Source: Caprimulgus europaeus (Eukaryota; Chordata; Aves; Caprimulgiformes; Caprimulgidae). Taken from it: a DNA stretch of 64,000 nt. Position 1 is the first letter of the stretch, and every line of letters begins with the position of its first letter. The notes beneath the pieces were generated by a model. It saw nothing but the letters and a program-made list of their open reading frames with translations, did not search any database and was not told the DNA's origin. A program made the translations under genes and the position numbers. The DNA lies in contig OU015551.1 of NCBI GenBank assembly GCA_907165065.1, positions 992,001 through 1,056,000 on the forward strand. The letters are read 5' to 3'. Below, one piece after another: positions 12,571-26,409 of this stretch.

Positions 12571-15500
12571 TCCCCAAATACACAACTCAGCACATTGTGC
12601 TATTCAAGGTCACTTCATTCCTCTTACTCTGGCTACAAAGACCTTCCAGCTCTTTATTACAGCAGAGATGATCCATTGTCTGCAGCTGGATTACCCAGGT
12701 TTGTGGGTGGACAATATCTCAGGTACAAACATCCCTGAAGGGGCTCTGTGCCAAGCCATTTAGTGCTGCCAAGTCTTATGAGCCTAAGTGCAGCATCATG
12801 CTAAGGACACTGCTGCAGACACTGCTGCCAGAGCCAGCACAGGTATTCCTGCAGAAGCTTCCTGGTTTAGCAAGTTTTCCCAGGATTTAATTGTACCAGA
12901 GAGCCCCAGGGGAAATCATCAGTTCATGTGGAATCACACCACCACAGGGATGCAGTTACCTGGCTCCTCAATTCAAGTTGCTTTATATTTTCCATGGGGC
13001 TGTGGCTGAAATAATTAAAACAAAAAAAAAAGCCTTTTAAATCTTGATGTGCTGGAGAGGCTCGTCCTGGCTGTCTGAGAAGCAGCTGAGGTCAAGATAC
13101 AGAATCCTCTGCCTAGTTATAAAGGATCTCTGCTATTTCAACTTGGAAGAGCCATTGTATTCCAGTCCTACCCCAGCCCACCCTTCCTGGACTAACACTG
13201 CATTATGATGCATTTGAACCTTTAACTAAGAAATCAACTATCCAAGAGTTCCATGGGTAAACTCTCTCCTGATAGCTCTTCTAGGCAATTTCTTACCTGT
13301 TTGACACAACTCAGAATCCTCATGTCTTCCACTTTAATTAAAACTACCTGTTACAGCTACCCAAGAGAAGTTACAGTTCAGCCATGAGGTTTACTGCACC
13401 TCTCTTATGCAGAAATAAATACATTTAACAAAGAAAGCTCAGATTAACATGACATGGGCTGTGTTTTGAAAACATGTATTTTATTTAATCTCTTAATCTC
13501 AGTCTCCAGGGTTTTTTGTCCCCCCCCCCCTTTTTTTTTGGTAAAAACTCCACACTAAAGATCACAATACTGGGATTAGAGCTGCTGAGATAATTTTTTT
13601 CTTCATGTATTTTAAAAAAATATTTTTCTACATTTTAGCTAACCTATGTAAAGTATTGTCACTAAAGATTTGGTAAAATTTATAGATTAAAAAAGCTTTC
13701 CTCCAAAATTCTTAACTACATTTACCATTATTTTCAGCATGCTGGCACAGAGATTAGCCAGTTCCAGTCTCCTGTCTGGAGGGAATACATCAACCTTTCA
13801 AATTTCCTTTCAGCTTTGACCTGTTCATTTCCACCTCCTCACCCTGTTGGCTCCCCTGGGTTCATACCTGCTTCTGATATCACTTTATCCCTAACAACAT
13901 TTCCTTGGCCTGAGATCCCTTGCTTTCCCTATTCCTCTGCTGGTTCTTCATCATTTTAAGGCTTTTCTTATCATCATGTGAATTTAACCTGACTCAGGAC
14001 TCACCTGAAATTTATCAATTCAGAAAAACTCCTTTCTAGGAATGTCCTCCCATGGCAAAAAACCCAAAACAAACATCAAAATCTTTCCTTATAGTTCCAG
14101 TCCATGAACCACTCACGACCTGCCCTCCCTTGGCACACTCCTCCTCCTCCTCCCTCTTTGTCAGAGTAACTTCCCTACAGAGCCCACCCCTCTCCACACC
14201 TCCATTTCTTTGAACTTCTTTTGGAGAATATTACAAACTTGCTTATTTTGGCCACAACTGATGCAGAATCCCCACTCACATTCTGGTACCAATCTCTTTT
14301 CACCTGCAGATAACTCTGCTTTATTTCTCCTCTCTTCCCCAGCTTCCTCATCTCCTTCTCTTCTCATCCGGAATGCCCTTGTCTCTTCCCTAAAACCACA
14401 ACTCCTGCCAGAATCTCCCCTTTGTTTTCACATGAAATAAGACTGGTTTTCCAACTCTGACTAGCAGTGAAAGAAACAAAACCAGAATCTCCTTCCCACT
14501 GCAACCATCAACACTGCCCTCCAGGCTCACTCTCCTCACCCAGACTTTGTTCTCCACATCCCCTTCCTTGGAAGTTGGCTGAAAATTTGAAATTATTTGT
14601 GCAGCCTTGTTCCTCCACCAGTGACCTGCTATCCTCACCTTCCTGGCTTTCAGATGTCCTCCTCACTTACACCTACCAGCTGACATTTCCTATCAAATTA
14701 TTTCATGTCTGCTGCCCACCCAAGAATAAATTAACTTTGCAATTCTTAACCTTTTTCAAGGAACTTTTTGCTATTTATTCACTTTCACTACTAGTCCAAC
14801 AGAAGCTTGACTCTTCACTCTCAACATTAACAGCAGAAAGGCAAAATTTGTCTTCACAACCCCCTAAGAAAACATCTCTTGTCAGCCCACTGGGAGAGCT
14901 GAGCTGCTCTGCCTTGGTTCCTGGACTCTCCAGCTTCTCACCAACGTTAACCCTGTCTCACACTCTGGTGCAGGCTAGCCATGCACTGCTCTGGTCAAAG
15001 GGAAGAAATACAACATACACCCTCTTTGGGAGACCTCTGTCCCAGAAAAAGCATTAAATGCCCAAATGTCACAAGCTGCAAATACAAACCCAGCAAGCAG
15101 AGAACCTTGCTGACCCAGATCTCCCATGAACATCTTCCATACCCAGCATAAATCACTCACTAACTTCCATACCTTGTGCTCCACCTGCCAGCTCCTTGGT
15201 GGCCAGGCTGCTCCCAGTGTCTGGCTCCTGAGCACACTGCCAGGTGTGACCCACAGTGCAGGGTTCCAGGCTGATGTCACTGCTCCACGTCAGGATGCAA
15301 ATCAGACAGCTCTCCTCACTCATCAGCCCTCGCTGAGGGGGATGAGTACAACTCATTGATTTTACTCAGTAAAAAACAAGTACTGGTTGAACCAGTTAAA
15401 AACATGGCCAAAAAACCATGACCTCTGGCTTCACCATGACTTTGGTCAGGAGGCATCACAGCAGTGGGCACAAATTTTTCTTAGCCTTCCTCTTGCTGCC

Positions 15501-16794
15501 AATGCACTTACAGAAGCCTTTCTGGTTGTCCTTCACACCCCTCACTCCAGCTGAGCTGTGGCTTTCCTAGCTCCATTCTTGTACGCTCTGTCAACACTTT
15601 TATATTCCTCCTGGTCATCCACCCCCCATCCCCCTTCCTGATACTGCCATTCTGCTCTTGAGCTGAAGCAGCAGCTCTGTGCTCATCCCTGTTGGCCTCC
15701 TACCATTTTTGTTTGCCCTCTTGTGTGTTAGATGGACTATAATTGTGTGTGGAGAAGGCTGTCCTGGAAGCTCAGCCAGCTGCTAGGCCTCTTTGCCTGC
15801 CAGGACAGTCTCCCATGGGATCAGGATCCCTGAACAAGCCAAAACCTAGCCTCCTGAAATTTAAGAGAAACCCAAGAACTTACCTGCACATTTTGAAATA
15901 CCATGGCTGTTTCTGCCACGTGCCTCCTCCAGGAACCTGGAGACACTTACCTGCTAAGGCTGAAGAAACCTGGGTGGAACTGCAGCATCCATTGTCAAAC
16001 CAGTCTCAAAAATAAGAAGTGCTGTGTTAAGTTACCAGTGTAGAAAGCAGCAGAGACAAAAGCTGAGCACCTCTGCAGGCTCTGTCTGGCACACACGTAC
16101 CCCATGGCTGTGCTATCAAATGAAGTAACATTCCTTTATTACTCCCAGGGCAGGGTGAGGTACACAAACCTCAGTGTCCTGACACTTGGGAACAATCAGT
16201 ATTCTGCTACTGAACACTAACTCTACAAACAAAAACAATTTCAACAACAAAAAAAAGCCACTGGAGCCTGCATGCTGACTGTTTGGTAAGGCACAAGAAC
16301 ACCACGTTCCACCACCACTGTGTAAAAACTCCAGACTACACTACACTTAGTGAGAACATCAGACACAACTAGAGTCCAGGTAAGGCAACTGAGGCATCCA
16401 AAGTACCAGCTACATCTCCACAAAGTACATAAAGACATGTGTTCCCAGACCTACCTGTGTTTCTTGAGAGAGTACAAATGTAAAATGCAAGAAGGAGGCA
16501 CCTACAGAATCCAAGAGAGCTACTCAGCAATTTCTTTGGATCTTTTCCTCCATTGTCTCCTCTACCATCTGCTACTTCCTCCAGCCTCGCTCTAGACACA
16601 GCAGTCACTGGCTGACATCACTTGACAGAACTGAGGAAGAAAACCAAGTTATTGGCCTCAGGCCACAGCTGGCTAAGAATTTAGGTTGGAAGATTGCACA
16701 AACAAATCAAGAGGGAGCTGACTTCTGCCGGAACTGCTCATCAAGCCTCTCTCAGAACTCATCAGTACCAAACAGAGCAAGAGTCAGGCACGAG

Positions 16795-17045
16795 TGAGAC
16801 CTTGCCTTCTCTCTCAGCCCATCCTCAGAAGAGAGCTGCTCCAGCCCTGGCATCATCCTGGTGGCCTCCTCTGCACTGGCTCCAGTAGCTCCATGTCCTT
16901 GTGCTGTTGGTGGCCCCAGCACTGGAGGCAGCACTGCAGGGGGGGTCTCAGGAGAGCGGAGCAGAGGGGCAGAATCCCCTCCCTGGCCCTGCTGCCCACG
17001 CTGCTCTGGGTGCAGCCCAGGACACGGTTATTGGCTCTGTGCTGC
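16795..17045 (-). mobile_element. CR1 LINE, internal fragment
   Basis: This short antisense piece matches the central part of the copies at 2.7 and 25.9 kb. Its minus-strand translation contains [19 protein letters not shown]. It lacks the CR1 3' tail, so it was cut at both ends, which is unusual because CR1 copies normally keep their 3' end. Confidence 0.8.
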
Positions 17046-18263
17046 CAGCGCACGGTGCCAGTTGTGCTTCTCTCTCCCCGAAATGGGCCACGTCCCCAGA
17101 GACATGCTTTCGAACTCACCACACCATTAACTGTGAGGGTTTAGTTGAGTGAAGCACTGAACTTCTGAACTGCTCATCTTGGGTCACAGTGAGAGAATCG
17201 GTTGTGACAAACAAGGGGGACAAACGCACAGACGTGTGTGACTACCACCGACCTGGCCAAGAGAAAACACCAAAGTGGAGCTGGATCACCTCGAATGCCG
17301 ATGCAGATCAGGAAAGCATTTATCTACCAGTCGGGATGATTTGTTTGCATGATGTTGAGGGAGGCTTCCTACGTTATTACAACCTGCCCACAGGATGCAG
17401 AGCCTGGCTTTTCACACAGCCTCCTTCTCCTCCCTCACGCAAGAAACACACAGGCTTTAATTACTTTGCATGTGCTGGCTTTGAATTTCAGTATCAACAG
17501 TTCCATCAGTTTCCCAGGTATTTGTTCCCACAAACTCCCCAGACTGCTCCAAAGCATTAGAGGGAAAAAAAAAGACATTTAATTTGTCTAAAATTTAAGA
17601 TTTTTTAAAAACAATACTCTTATACCTCTGAAACTACTGTGTGTTTTCATTATTTTTCATTTCAAAACACAAAACTCTTAAAACCTTATCTGAGAATAAC
17701 ATCTACATTCCCAGCATTACAACAAAAGCAAAGTACATTAAAAACAGTGAGCAAGAAACAGCAACTGATAGAAAGATTTCCCTTTCTCCAAGATTAAAAG
17801 AATTGTGACTCACTTTTCACAATCATTACTGCTTAATGAGTAATGCAAGCTGTCATGTGATGGTGGTTATTTGAAAAAAATGGTGAATATGAATGATTCC
17901 TGATTAGCATAGATAACTGAAAAGCCCTGTAATATGGATATAAAGCAGGATGTAAAACTCAGGCTCTTTCAACAGGCCCTGTCCTCTGTTCTCTGCTGCA
18001 GTAGTATCCAACGTCAACAGAGCTTGTCTCCAACTGAGAGGAGGATTTACCCATTACATAAACAAATCACCAAGGCACAGGATATTATTTGCCCTGATGC
18101 TGGAGCTGCAGTCGCACCGAGGTCTTTACCCAGCCATCTCGGATGGTTTCTGCACTGGACGCACAAGGGAACTGTTTTAATGAGCGATCTGGGTGAACAA
18201 AGTTTGTCTCAGATGGCTTCAGGTGGTCTCCACAGCCCAGGAGATCTTTTTGGTCTTCTCCTT

Positions 18264-19694
18264 TGTATTGGGTTTGCATGGCCAGGTTTTGGTAGCTTGG
18301 GGGCACAGAAGTGGCTTCTGTGAGAAGCTGCCAGAAGCTTCCCCTGTGTTTGACAGAGCCAATGCCAGTCGGCTCCAGGATGGACCCACTGCTGGCCAAG
18401 GCCAAGTCAGTAACAGTGGTAACATCTCCGTGATAACAGAATTAAGAAAGGGAAGAGGGAAAAAAAACCCCAAACCAGAGCATTTGGCAGCTGGAGAGAT
18501 GAGTGAGAAGATGTGAGATACAACCCTGCAGACACCAAGGTCAGGGAAGAAGGAGGAGGTGCTCCAGGCGCCGGAGCAGGGATTCCCCTGCAGCCTGTGG
18601 TGAAGACCATGGTGAGGCAGCTGCCCCCCTGCAGCCCCTGGAGGTCCATGGTGGGGCAGATGTCCCCCTGCAGCCCCTGGGGGTCCATGGTGGGGCAGAT
18701 GTCCCCCTGCAGCCCATGGAGGTCCCTGGTGGAGCAGATGTCCCCCTGCAGCCCATGGAGGTCCATGGTGGAGCAAATGTCCCCCTGCAGCCCATGGGGG
18801 TCCATGGTGGGGCAGATGTCCCCCTGCAGCCCATGGGGGTCCATGGTGGGGCAGATGTCCCCCTGCAGCCCATGGAGGTCCCTGGTGGAGCAGATGTCCC
18901 CCTGCAGCCCATGGGGGTCCATGGTGGGGCAGATGTCCCCCTGCAGCCCATGGAGGTCCCTGGTGGAGCAGATGTCCCCCTGCAGCCCATGGGGGTCCAT
19001 GGTGGGGCAGATGTCCCCCTGCAGCCCATGCAGGACCCCACACCGGAGCAGGTGGATGCCGAAGGAGGCTGTGACCCCGTGGGAAGCCTGCGGTGGAGCA
19101 GGTTCCTGTTGGGACCTGTGGCCCGTGGAGAGAGGAGCCCAGGCTGGAATAGTTCCCTGGCAGGACCTGTGACCCCAATGGGGGACCTGTGCTGGATCAA
19201 TCCATTCTTGAAGGACTGCACCCCATGGAATGGACCCAGGCTGGAGCAGTTCATTAAGAACTGTAGTCCCTGGGGGAAGGACTCAGACTGGAGAAGTTGG
19301 TGGAGGACTGTCTCCCCTGAGAGGGACCCCATGCTGGTGTGGGGGAAGAGGGTGAGGAGTCCTCCCCCTGAGGAGGAAGGAGCTGCAGAAATAATGTGTG
19401 ATGAACTGACCCCAACCCCCACTCCCCATCCCCTAGTGCTGCTCAGGAGGAGGAGACAGAGGTTTGGGTTTTATTTCTCATTATCCTCCTCTGATCTGAT
19501 TGGTAATAAATTAAATCTGTTTTCTTCAAGTCGAGTCTGTGCTGCCCACGGCAGCGAGTGGCCAGTGACCCCCTCTGCCCTGATCTGGACCCATGAGCCT
19601 CCGTTATATTTGCTCTCTCCTGTCCAGCTGGGGAGGGGAGTGACCAAGCGGCTTTGGTGGGCACTGGGTGTCCAGCCAGGGCCAACCCACCACA
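18264..19694 (+). mobile_element. Solo LTR of an avian endogenous retrovirus
   Basis: The element starts TGTATTGGGTTTGCATGG and ends CAACCCACCACA, so it has the usual TG...CA ends. It is flanked on both sides by the same five bases, tcctt (18259-18263 and 19695-19699), a perfect 5-bp target duplication of the kind left by ERV integration. No internal gag/pol sequence is present, so this is a solo LTR left by LTR-LTR recombination. The length is 1431 bp, inflated by an internal 39-bp minisatellite. An AATAAA signal lies near 19504. The start, the text around 18540-18610 and the final 240 bases match, from memory, a common bird ERV LTR family that I cannot name with certainty. Confidence 0.9.
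18617..19040 (+). repeat. 39-bp minisatellite inside the solo LTR, about 11 copies
   Basis: The phrase gatgtccccctgcagccc recurs every 39 bases from about 18657 to 19009. Copies fall into alternating types: ggtccatggtggggcag versus ggtccctggtggagcag. Because 39 is a multiple of three, every frame stays open, giving artificial 13-residue protein repeats (HGLQGDICPTMDP-like). Confidence 0.95.
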
Positions 19695-21319
19695 TCCTTA
19701 TGGACAGGGTCACTCCTTGAGCTGCAGATTCCACCTCCTGCTCTGGTTATGAGGAGCCCCAGCGTCACCCTGCAGGCACGAGGGGACTGTGACAGGTAAC
19801 TCCAACACCGCATTTATTCCACACATGGGCCCATCTCTCTACAACACCGACATTAATGGACCTTCACCGCAGGCTCCTGCCCTGTCCTGCCTGAGCTGAG
19901 ACAATCAGGCCCTCACCAGCTGCAGGGGACCACGCCAGCGCTGAGCACAGGCCAGAGTGACAGTCACAGCCACATGGATCCCCTGGCACAAAGTCAGCAC
20001 CTCTGGCTCAGCAGCCCTGACCCACGCCGGCTGAGCTCAGGGTTTATTTTAAAAATACAGATATGAAGGGTCACTTTCTCCTTGCTTCAACTCAACACAA
20101 AGAACTTTACAAGGCAAATCACGTAGAAATTATTATTTTGGGATTTCTGCCTTCATGCTTTTGCTACAGCATCATCTCTAAACAGAAAAATTTCTCTGAT
20201 CTTTTCTTTGAGAACATTAAACACAAACTCTGACACAACAGCTTTCCAATCCTCCAGAAGGAAGGAGGCTTTCACCCAGGTATGAAGAAACAGATGAACA
20301 ATAAGGAAGCAGCTGCCCCAAAAGTGCTGATAGTACCCCAGGGGTGAAAATAACACTGCTTATTACCAAAAAATAACCCAAACACAGCCTGTAGTTTACC
20401 TCTTTCAAGATATATATATTTTTTTGCCTTATCTATTTTGGTTCAAAGCCTTGGCACTCATTGGGGTGGAAGGCAGATGCCATACCCAACCTGTGGCCAT
20501 TTGTGCAACAACCTCACAAAGCAAAATATTTGAAGAATTTCTTGATTTTTGTAATTGACTTTTAAACCAAAGAAACTAGTTGTTATCAAAACCAATTTGG
20601 GTAAAAGCTGAATCAGTCTTGGAAGTTAATGGAATTGCTCCTCTTTGAGTGTATCTCCTTATTTTCCAAATGAATGCTACTCTTGAATTAATTAAAACTG
20701 AAGCATCTTGGACAAAGGAGTGGGGAGCACACGACACTGCTGTGTAATTATGGACAAACACGCTGAGGTGTGCTCCTCAGTGAACATGAGTACACCACAA
20801 AAAACTGCCCCCAGCAGAACCAACAGCCTGCAGTGGATTTTCAACACTGGGAAAATGATGACATTTGATTTCTCTCTCCTTAAGAAGAACCAGTCATGGA
20901 ATGCCAGTGGAATTAAATATGAAACCTTCAATGCAGGTATGCTCAAGGTTAATACCTGCATCGACAGAAACCCACAGGAAAATGAGACTTGATTTGAGAG
21001 GAGGGCGGTCAGTGACATGGAACAAGGACTTGCAATGTATTTCAGCAATCTGGGGAAAACAGCCTGCAGTGAGGTCAGTGTGGGAGCCCAGGACCACCAC
21101 TGTGTCACAGCATGAGTGCACAGCAGCACCAGGGAGAGTAGTTCTGTCTGACTCCTCTGATGGCAAGGATGGAAATGGTGGAGAGCAACACTTTGCACAC
21201 CTCAGCCCTCTGTGGTAGCTTTGCACCAGACATCAGTCTGGGCAGAGTAAGGCCCCTGGAACTGATCTCCTTGACATAACAAAACAAGAACCTGCACTGT
21301 GCATGCTGGGGCTTTATAG

Positions 21320-22000
21320 GGAATCACAGAATTGACTCGACTGGAAAGACCTTTCAGATCATCGAGCCAAATCATCAACCTCACACTGACCAGTCCCCAG
21401 TGACCCATGTCCCTCAGCACTGTGTCTGCACGACTCTTCAATCCCTCCAGGGATGGGGACTCCACCACTGCCCTGGGCAACCCCTTCCAATGCCTCAGAA
21501 CCCTTTCAGCAAAGAAATTCTTCCTCACATCCAATCTCAACTGCCCTGGCCACAACTGGAGCCCATTTCCTCTTGTCCTGTCCCTTGGTCCTGGGTTGAA
21601 CAGACCCACCCCCACCTCTCTGCACCCTCCTGTCAGGGACTTGGACAGAGCCAGAAGGTCTCCCCTCAGCCTCCTTTTCTCCAGGCTCAGCACCCCCAGT
21701 TCCCTCAGCCGGGAACTCAGCACACTTGTGCTCCAGACCCTTCCCCAGCTCCGTTCCCTTCTCTGGACACGCTCCAGCACCTCCAGGTCCTTCTTGGACT
21801 CAGGGGCCCAACACTGAACCCAGCACTCGAGCTGCGGCCTCACCAGTGCCCAGTGCAGGGGGATGATCACTGCCCTGGTCCTACTGGCCACACTGGTGCT
21901 GATCCAGCCAGGATGCTCTTGGCCTTGTTGGCCACCTGGGCTCTCTGCTGGCTCATGTTCAGCTGCTGTTGCCCAACACCCCCAGGTCCCTCTCTGCTGA
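21320..22000 (-). mobile_element. CR1 LINE, 3' fragment
   Basis: This antisense copy begins with the tail (aatcacagaattgactcgac) at low coordinate. It carries an ORF2 terminus open for about 200 codons on the minus strand ([35 protein letters not shown]). The 5' truncation point is near 22.0 kb. Confidence 0.9.
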
Positions 22001-25000
22001 GCAAGGATGCAGTGCCCCCGCTCCCGGCAGAGTTTCCCCCACACCTCGTTACCAGGGGCACTCCAGGTCTAGAGACCGTTAGCTGGAACCTTTACAACAC
22101 AACCTGCAGGGTGCTGCACTGCAGTGAAAATGATGGTATAAATTCTAAACCTGTGACATATTCCATTGAAGTGTTCAATTACTCTATTAACTGGAAAGAG
22201 GATAATTAATTCTACTAGTAGGAAATAACTACATGATTTTGGCTTTCTAAAGAGCAATATATTTTTAAGGAAGTTATTGTATCAGATAAAGATGCTTGGC
22301 TTCCCCTTTCCCTTTAAGTGACAGCACTGGGTTTTCTCCCACAGGGAAGAAATCTGGTACAGACATTAGAAATACAAGCAGGGGAGAAAACAGAGCACAA
22401 CAAGCAGCCCTGACCCTGGAAATCTTATTACACTTTTGTTCTTAACACCAGGCTCTAAATTGACAGCTAAAGTAGAGTCAGTTCAAAACTGCACTCCTCT
22501 CTTTAAACTGGATTTTAGTGTGTACTTGTTCAGTCACACCAATGTTTGGATGCATCCAGAGTCCAACATTTTTTAAAAAAGTGATTTTCCAGACAGTGCT
22601 GTGAGATACAGACATCAGCATTTCTGAGAACAGGCACATGTTAGTACAGAAAATCAAGACAATTTGTTTGCACTTGTGGATGTCAGTCCTTTGAGACTCT
22701 ATAATTTCATTTCTTTTAAGTTTGCTTTCACCTGAACAAAGCCAAAGACTAGAGCACAGGCAATCACAGCCAGGGAAGAAACAGATGTGTTTCCTTTAAG
22801 ATTATATCAGTGGGTGGAGAGATCCTTAAAATGAAACTGCTGCTCCTTCCAGCCTGAAAAGATTTCCCTGCTGAGAGAGGTTCCTTGTAACTTAGCACCA
22901 GTGTAAACCAACACCACCATCAAAGAGCAGACCTGGCCTCCACCCGTTCCTGACCAGCACTCCCACCTCACTGCCACCACCTCCCTGTACTCAGTACAGG
23001 AATTTATGAGGCTTCACAGAGAACCAGGCTGAAAAAAAGCTTTGGGTCAAAACTTAATTTTTTTTGGTTTTACTGGGGGTTGATTTTACCCCACACCAGT
23101 TCCTCAGTGCAATTCCCTTCCTGGCTCCAAAATCATTTGTGCAGGTTCAATGCAAGGTACCAGAGGAAAGCACAAGAGGCTTGGGGCAGGCCAAGGTGTT
23201 ACTTCTCTCTGCAGAAACCCAGCTCAAGCTGATCACTGTACAGCTGCAAATGCCTCCCCTGAGCCCCACATGCCCACCTGCTACACCATACCTGGCAATA
23301 TCTGGATTCATGTCATCGAGTCCTTACTGGCCTCTGCAAAAGGAATCTGAAAAAAAACCAAAACACAAACACCAAATTAAGCCTAAACATATTATATATG
23401 CAGCCCAAAGCAACTTCTGAGTGTACACATGCAACCAACTTGCAGGGACCCTCAGAATCACATCGCATAAATCACTCTGTGCCTGTGTTTCTCCCATATT
23501 TCTCTTCAGGGTGAGTAACAACCTTATAAAACTTGCCCCTACTCATCTTAGACCTGAAAAAAGTAGTGTACAATAACATTCCAGCTGTGTTTTATCCTCT
23601 TGCAGAGAAACTAGCCATGAATTAAGATGTGAAGATTCCCTGAGAGAGCTTTCCCTTAAAACAATGACTTCCAAAGCTCTGGCAAACCATCACCACCTGG
23701 ATCCATCACACCCAGCTGCTCCAGAAGAGATGTGAGATCACTCAATCTGCTTTAAGCAGTGGTCACAAACCAAATTATTTTTACTAGTTCTGTGTACAAT
23801 GCTCCCCAGAAAGAGAAGTCCCAGGTTTGTAACTACCTTGGAAGACAAGGAGGCAAAGCTCAGAAGTATGCTGAGATGGCTCTAGCCTCAGCACCTGCAC
23901 CCTGGGTACTGACTGAACACACAGAATCACTGTTCACAAGGAGAAATCACTGCTTTGCAGTTTGATTTTTGTGTATTGAGCCCCAGAATCAGAGAATGCC
24001 AAAATGCACGAGCTACAGAGGGTTCAGTTCCTCCCCTGGCCTGTGAAGTGTTGTTCCCTGCTGCAAACATGTCAGGAAAGAAAAATTTGTTTAAATGTGT
24101 AAGCCTGAAAGCAATTTTTTTTCTCAAAAAGCTCTGCACAGAAGAGTTTAGAATATTACAGAAGTTGGTGTTATAATGCAGAATAGAAATTTAGAAAAAT
24201 AGCATTAATTTTCTTACTAAATATCTCAAAGGACAGAAAGCAATCAGACTTTCCTGACACCTTTTTGCTTCTTGAGCCCTCTTGGGCTCATGAATGCAAC
24301 CAAAGATCCTCCCCAGCTGCCTTTCAGGATAATTCTGAATTGCAGGAATGACTGAGACAGTTGGGTTTGTGTTCAGGGTACACTGCTGGGTCTATCAAAA
24401 ATTGGCTGTTGTTGTGATATTGACTCTTCAGAGCTCGTGCTCTCGTTCAGACCGGATTCCATTTAGGTCCTGCACTCAAAAGGATGTCAGAAAACCATAA
24501 GTAGCCTTCAAAACCACAGTAAAAATGCCTTCCATCAAGCTGGTGACCTCATGAAGAGAAGAAAAAGAACTCCCTCAAGTGGAGAAGTTTTAAAAAGAAG
24601 TCTTCATCAGCTTTATTTCTGCCAAAAAAGTGCATACTAGAAAACTGAATTTTGCAGTTGGTGATGATGTCTGCATGAGTCCATAACCTCAGGGCTTCAG
24701 ATTTCAGACAGGTCGGTGTCCCCAGGTAGACTTGGAAGGTCAGAGCTCTGGTTTCTGTGGATTCAGGTGGATTATGACAGAAGGACAATAATAATTTTTC
24801 ATTGCAGGCATTTGTTCTCTTTCCTGCCTGGAAGAAGCTGAGAAATCTCTACACTCTGCTTTATCTCTTTAATATAACTCTAACATGAGAAGAGAATTAG
24901 GTTTTTTTAAAAAAAATAGTATTTTATATGAATTTCACTAGTGTGTAAAAGCTAATAACCAGAACAGGTATTCCTCACTCAGCAGCGTTGATTCTAGGTA

Positions 25001-25829
25001 AAAAGCACTTTTAGCTCAACATTAGATGCATTTTCAACTTTGCCAGCTTCTTTACTGCTCTGAACACAAGCATCTCGCAAAGTCCATTATTTTCCAACAT
25101 AAAACCTCAGGTTAACAACATAAAAGATTTTTTTTAATTAAAAAAACCAAACAAACAGAAGTGGGGAAAAAGCTCCTTCGCATTTTTAAGTCTCCTGACT
25201 GTCTTGATAAACCTGAGCTCGTAGATAGATCAATCACCAGCACAGTCTCACATCTCACAGCCAGTTGTCCCCGTTGGCCAAAAGAGAGTTTGGCTCCTAT
25301 GTAGGACAAACATCACCACGGTTGTGCTCTCAAACACACCTTCCACCTGACTTCTGCAAAACAGGTCTCATAAACCCTCACATTACACTGGCAAAACAAG
25401 CAATTACCTTTAGATGCTGATAAATGATGTAGATAATAAGAAAGCATTTTCAAATGTGGCTAGCTAAAATTCAGATGTCCGACTTCACATTAAAGATCGT
25501 TATCTAACCTGGAAACACTCACCTCCTGCTCTGATAACTGACATTAGTCTTACTCAACTGCTAGTGCTTCCTAAAACCTACCACTGATCTGGCTTTAAAC
25601 GATACCAGAAGTGGAATTCACCAGCAAGCATTCACTTTGGGTTTTCTGGCAACTTTAACCTAAAATGAACTTATTTTGTCCTTATACTACTTGAATTTTG
25701 TCCATGACACAAATCTTTTTCAAAAGAAACCTAACTACAAGCACACTCTTTCAGCCTGGTGGCCAGCTTTGCCACACTCTTCTCTGGTAACAGTGTTCAT
25801 TTCTAGGAACAGTTTTTGAGCCCCTCTGC

Positions 25830-26362
25830 TCTGCTGAGACCCCCCCTGCAGTGCTGCCTCCAGTGCTGGGGCCACCAACAGCACAAGGACATGGAGCTAC
25901 TGGAGCCAGTGCAGAGGAGGCCACGAGGATGATGCCAGGGCTGGAGCAGCTCTGCTGTGAGGACAGGCTGAGAGTTGGGGCTGTTCGGCCTGGAGAAGAG
26001 AAGGCTCCAGGGAGACCTTCCAGTGGCCTCCCAGTACCTGAAGGGGCTCCAGGAAGGCTGGGGAGGGACTTTGGCCAAGGGCAGGGAGGGACTGAACAAG
26101 GGGTGATGGCTTGAAAGTGGCAGAGGGGAGATGGAGATGAGATGTGAGGAGGAAATTCTTTGGTGTGAGGGTGGTGAGACCCTGGCCCAGGTTGGCCAGA
26201 GAAGCTGTGGCTGCTCCTCCCTGGAAGTGTTCTCGGCCAGGTTGGATGAGGCTTTGAGCAACCTGGTCTAGTGGAAGGTGTCCCTGCTGCTGGCAGGGGG
26301 GTTGGGACTGGATGAGCTTTAAGGTCCCTTCCCACCCAAACCAGTCTGGGATTCTGTGATTC
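25830..26362 (+). mobile_element. CR1 LINE, 3' fragment beside the CpG island
   Basis: This sense copy is very similar to the one at 2.65-3.21 kb, including the gtgctgcctccagtgctgggg and ggtcccttcccacccaaacca segments, and ends gattctgtgattc. It stops about 50 bases before the GC-rich island begins. Confidence 0.9.
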
Positions 26363-26409
26363 ATCGCCAGGAAGAAAATCTTCCCTCAGTTTAATCATTT
26401 TTCACGCGA

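Noticed and set aside
14467-15057. 196-codon plus-strand frame
   Set aside because: The region is pyrimidine-rich and the product is Ser/Leu/Pro-biased with no domain; no splice sites or repeat family recognised.
18503-19720. 405-codon frame with 13-residue repeats
   Set aside because: It arises from the 39-bp minisatellite in the solo LTR; all frames are open because the unit is a multiple of three.
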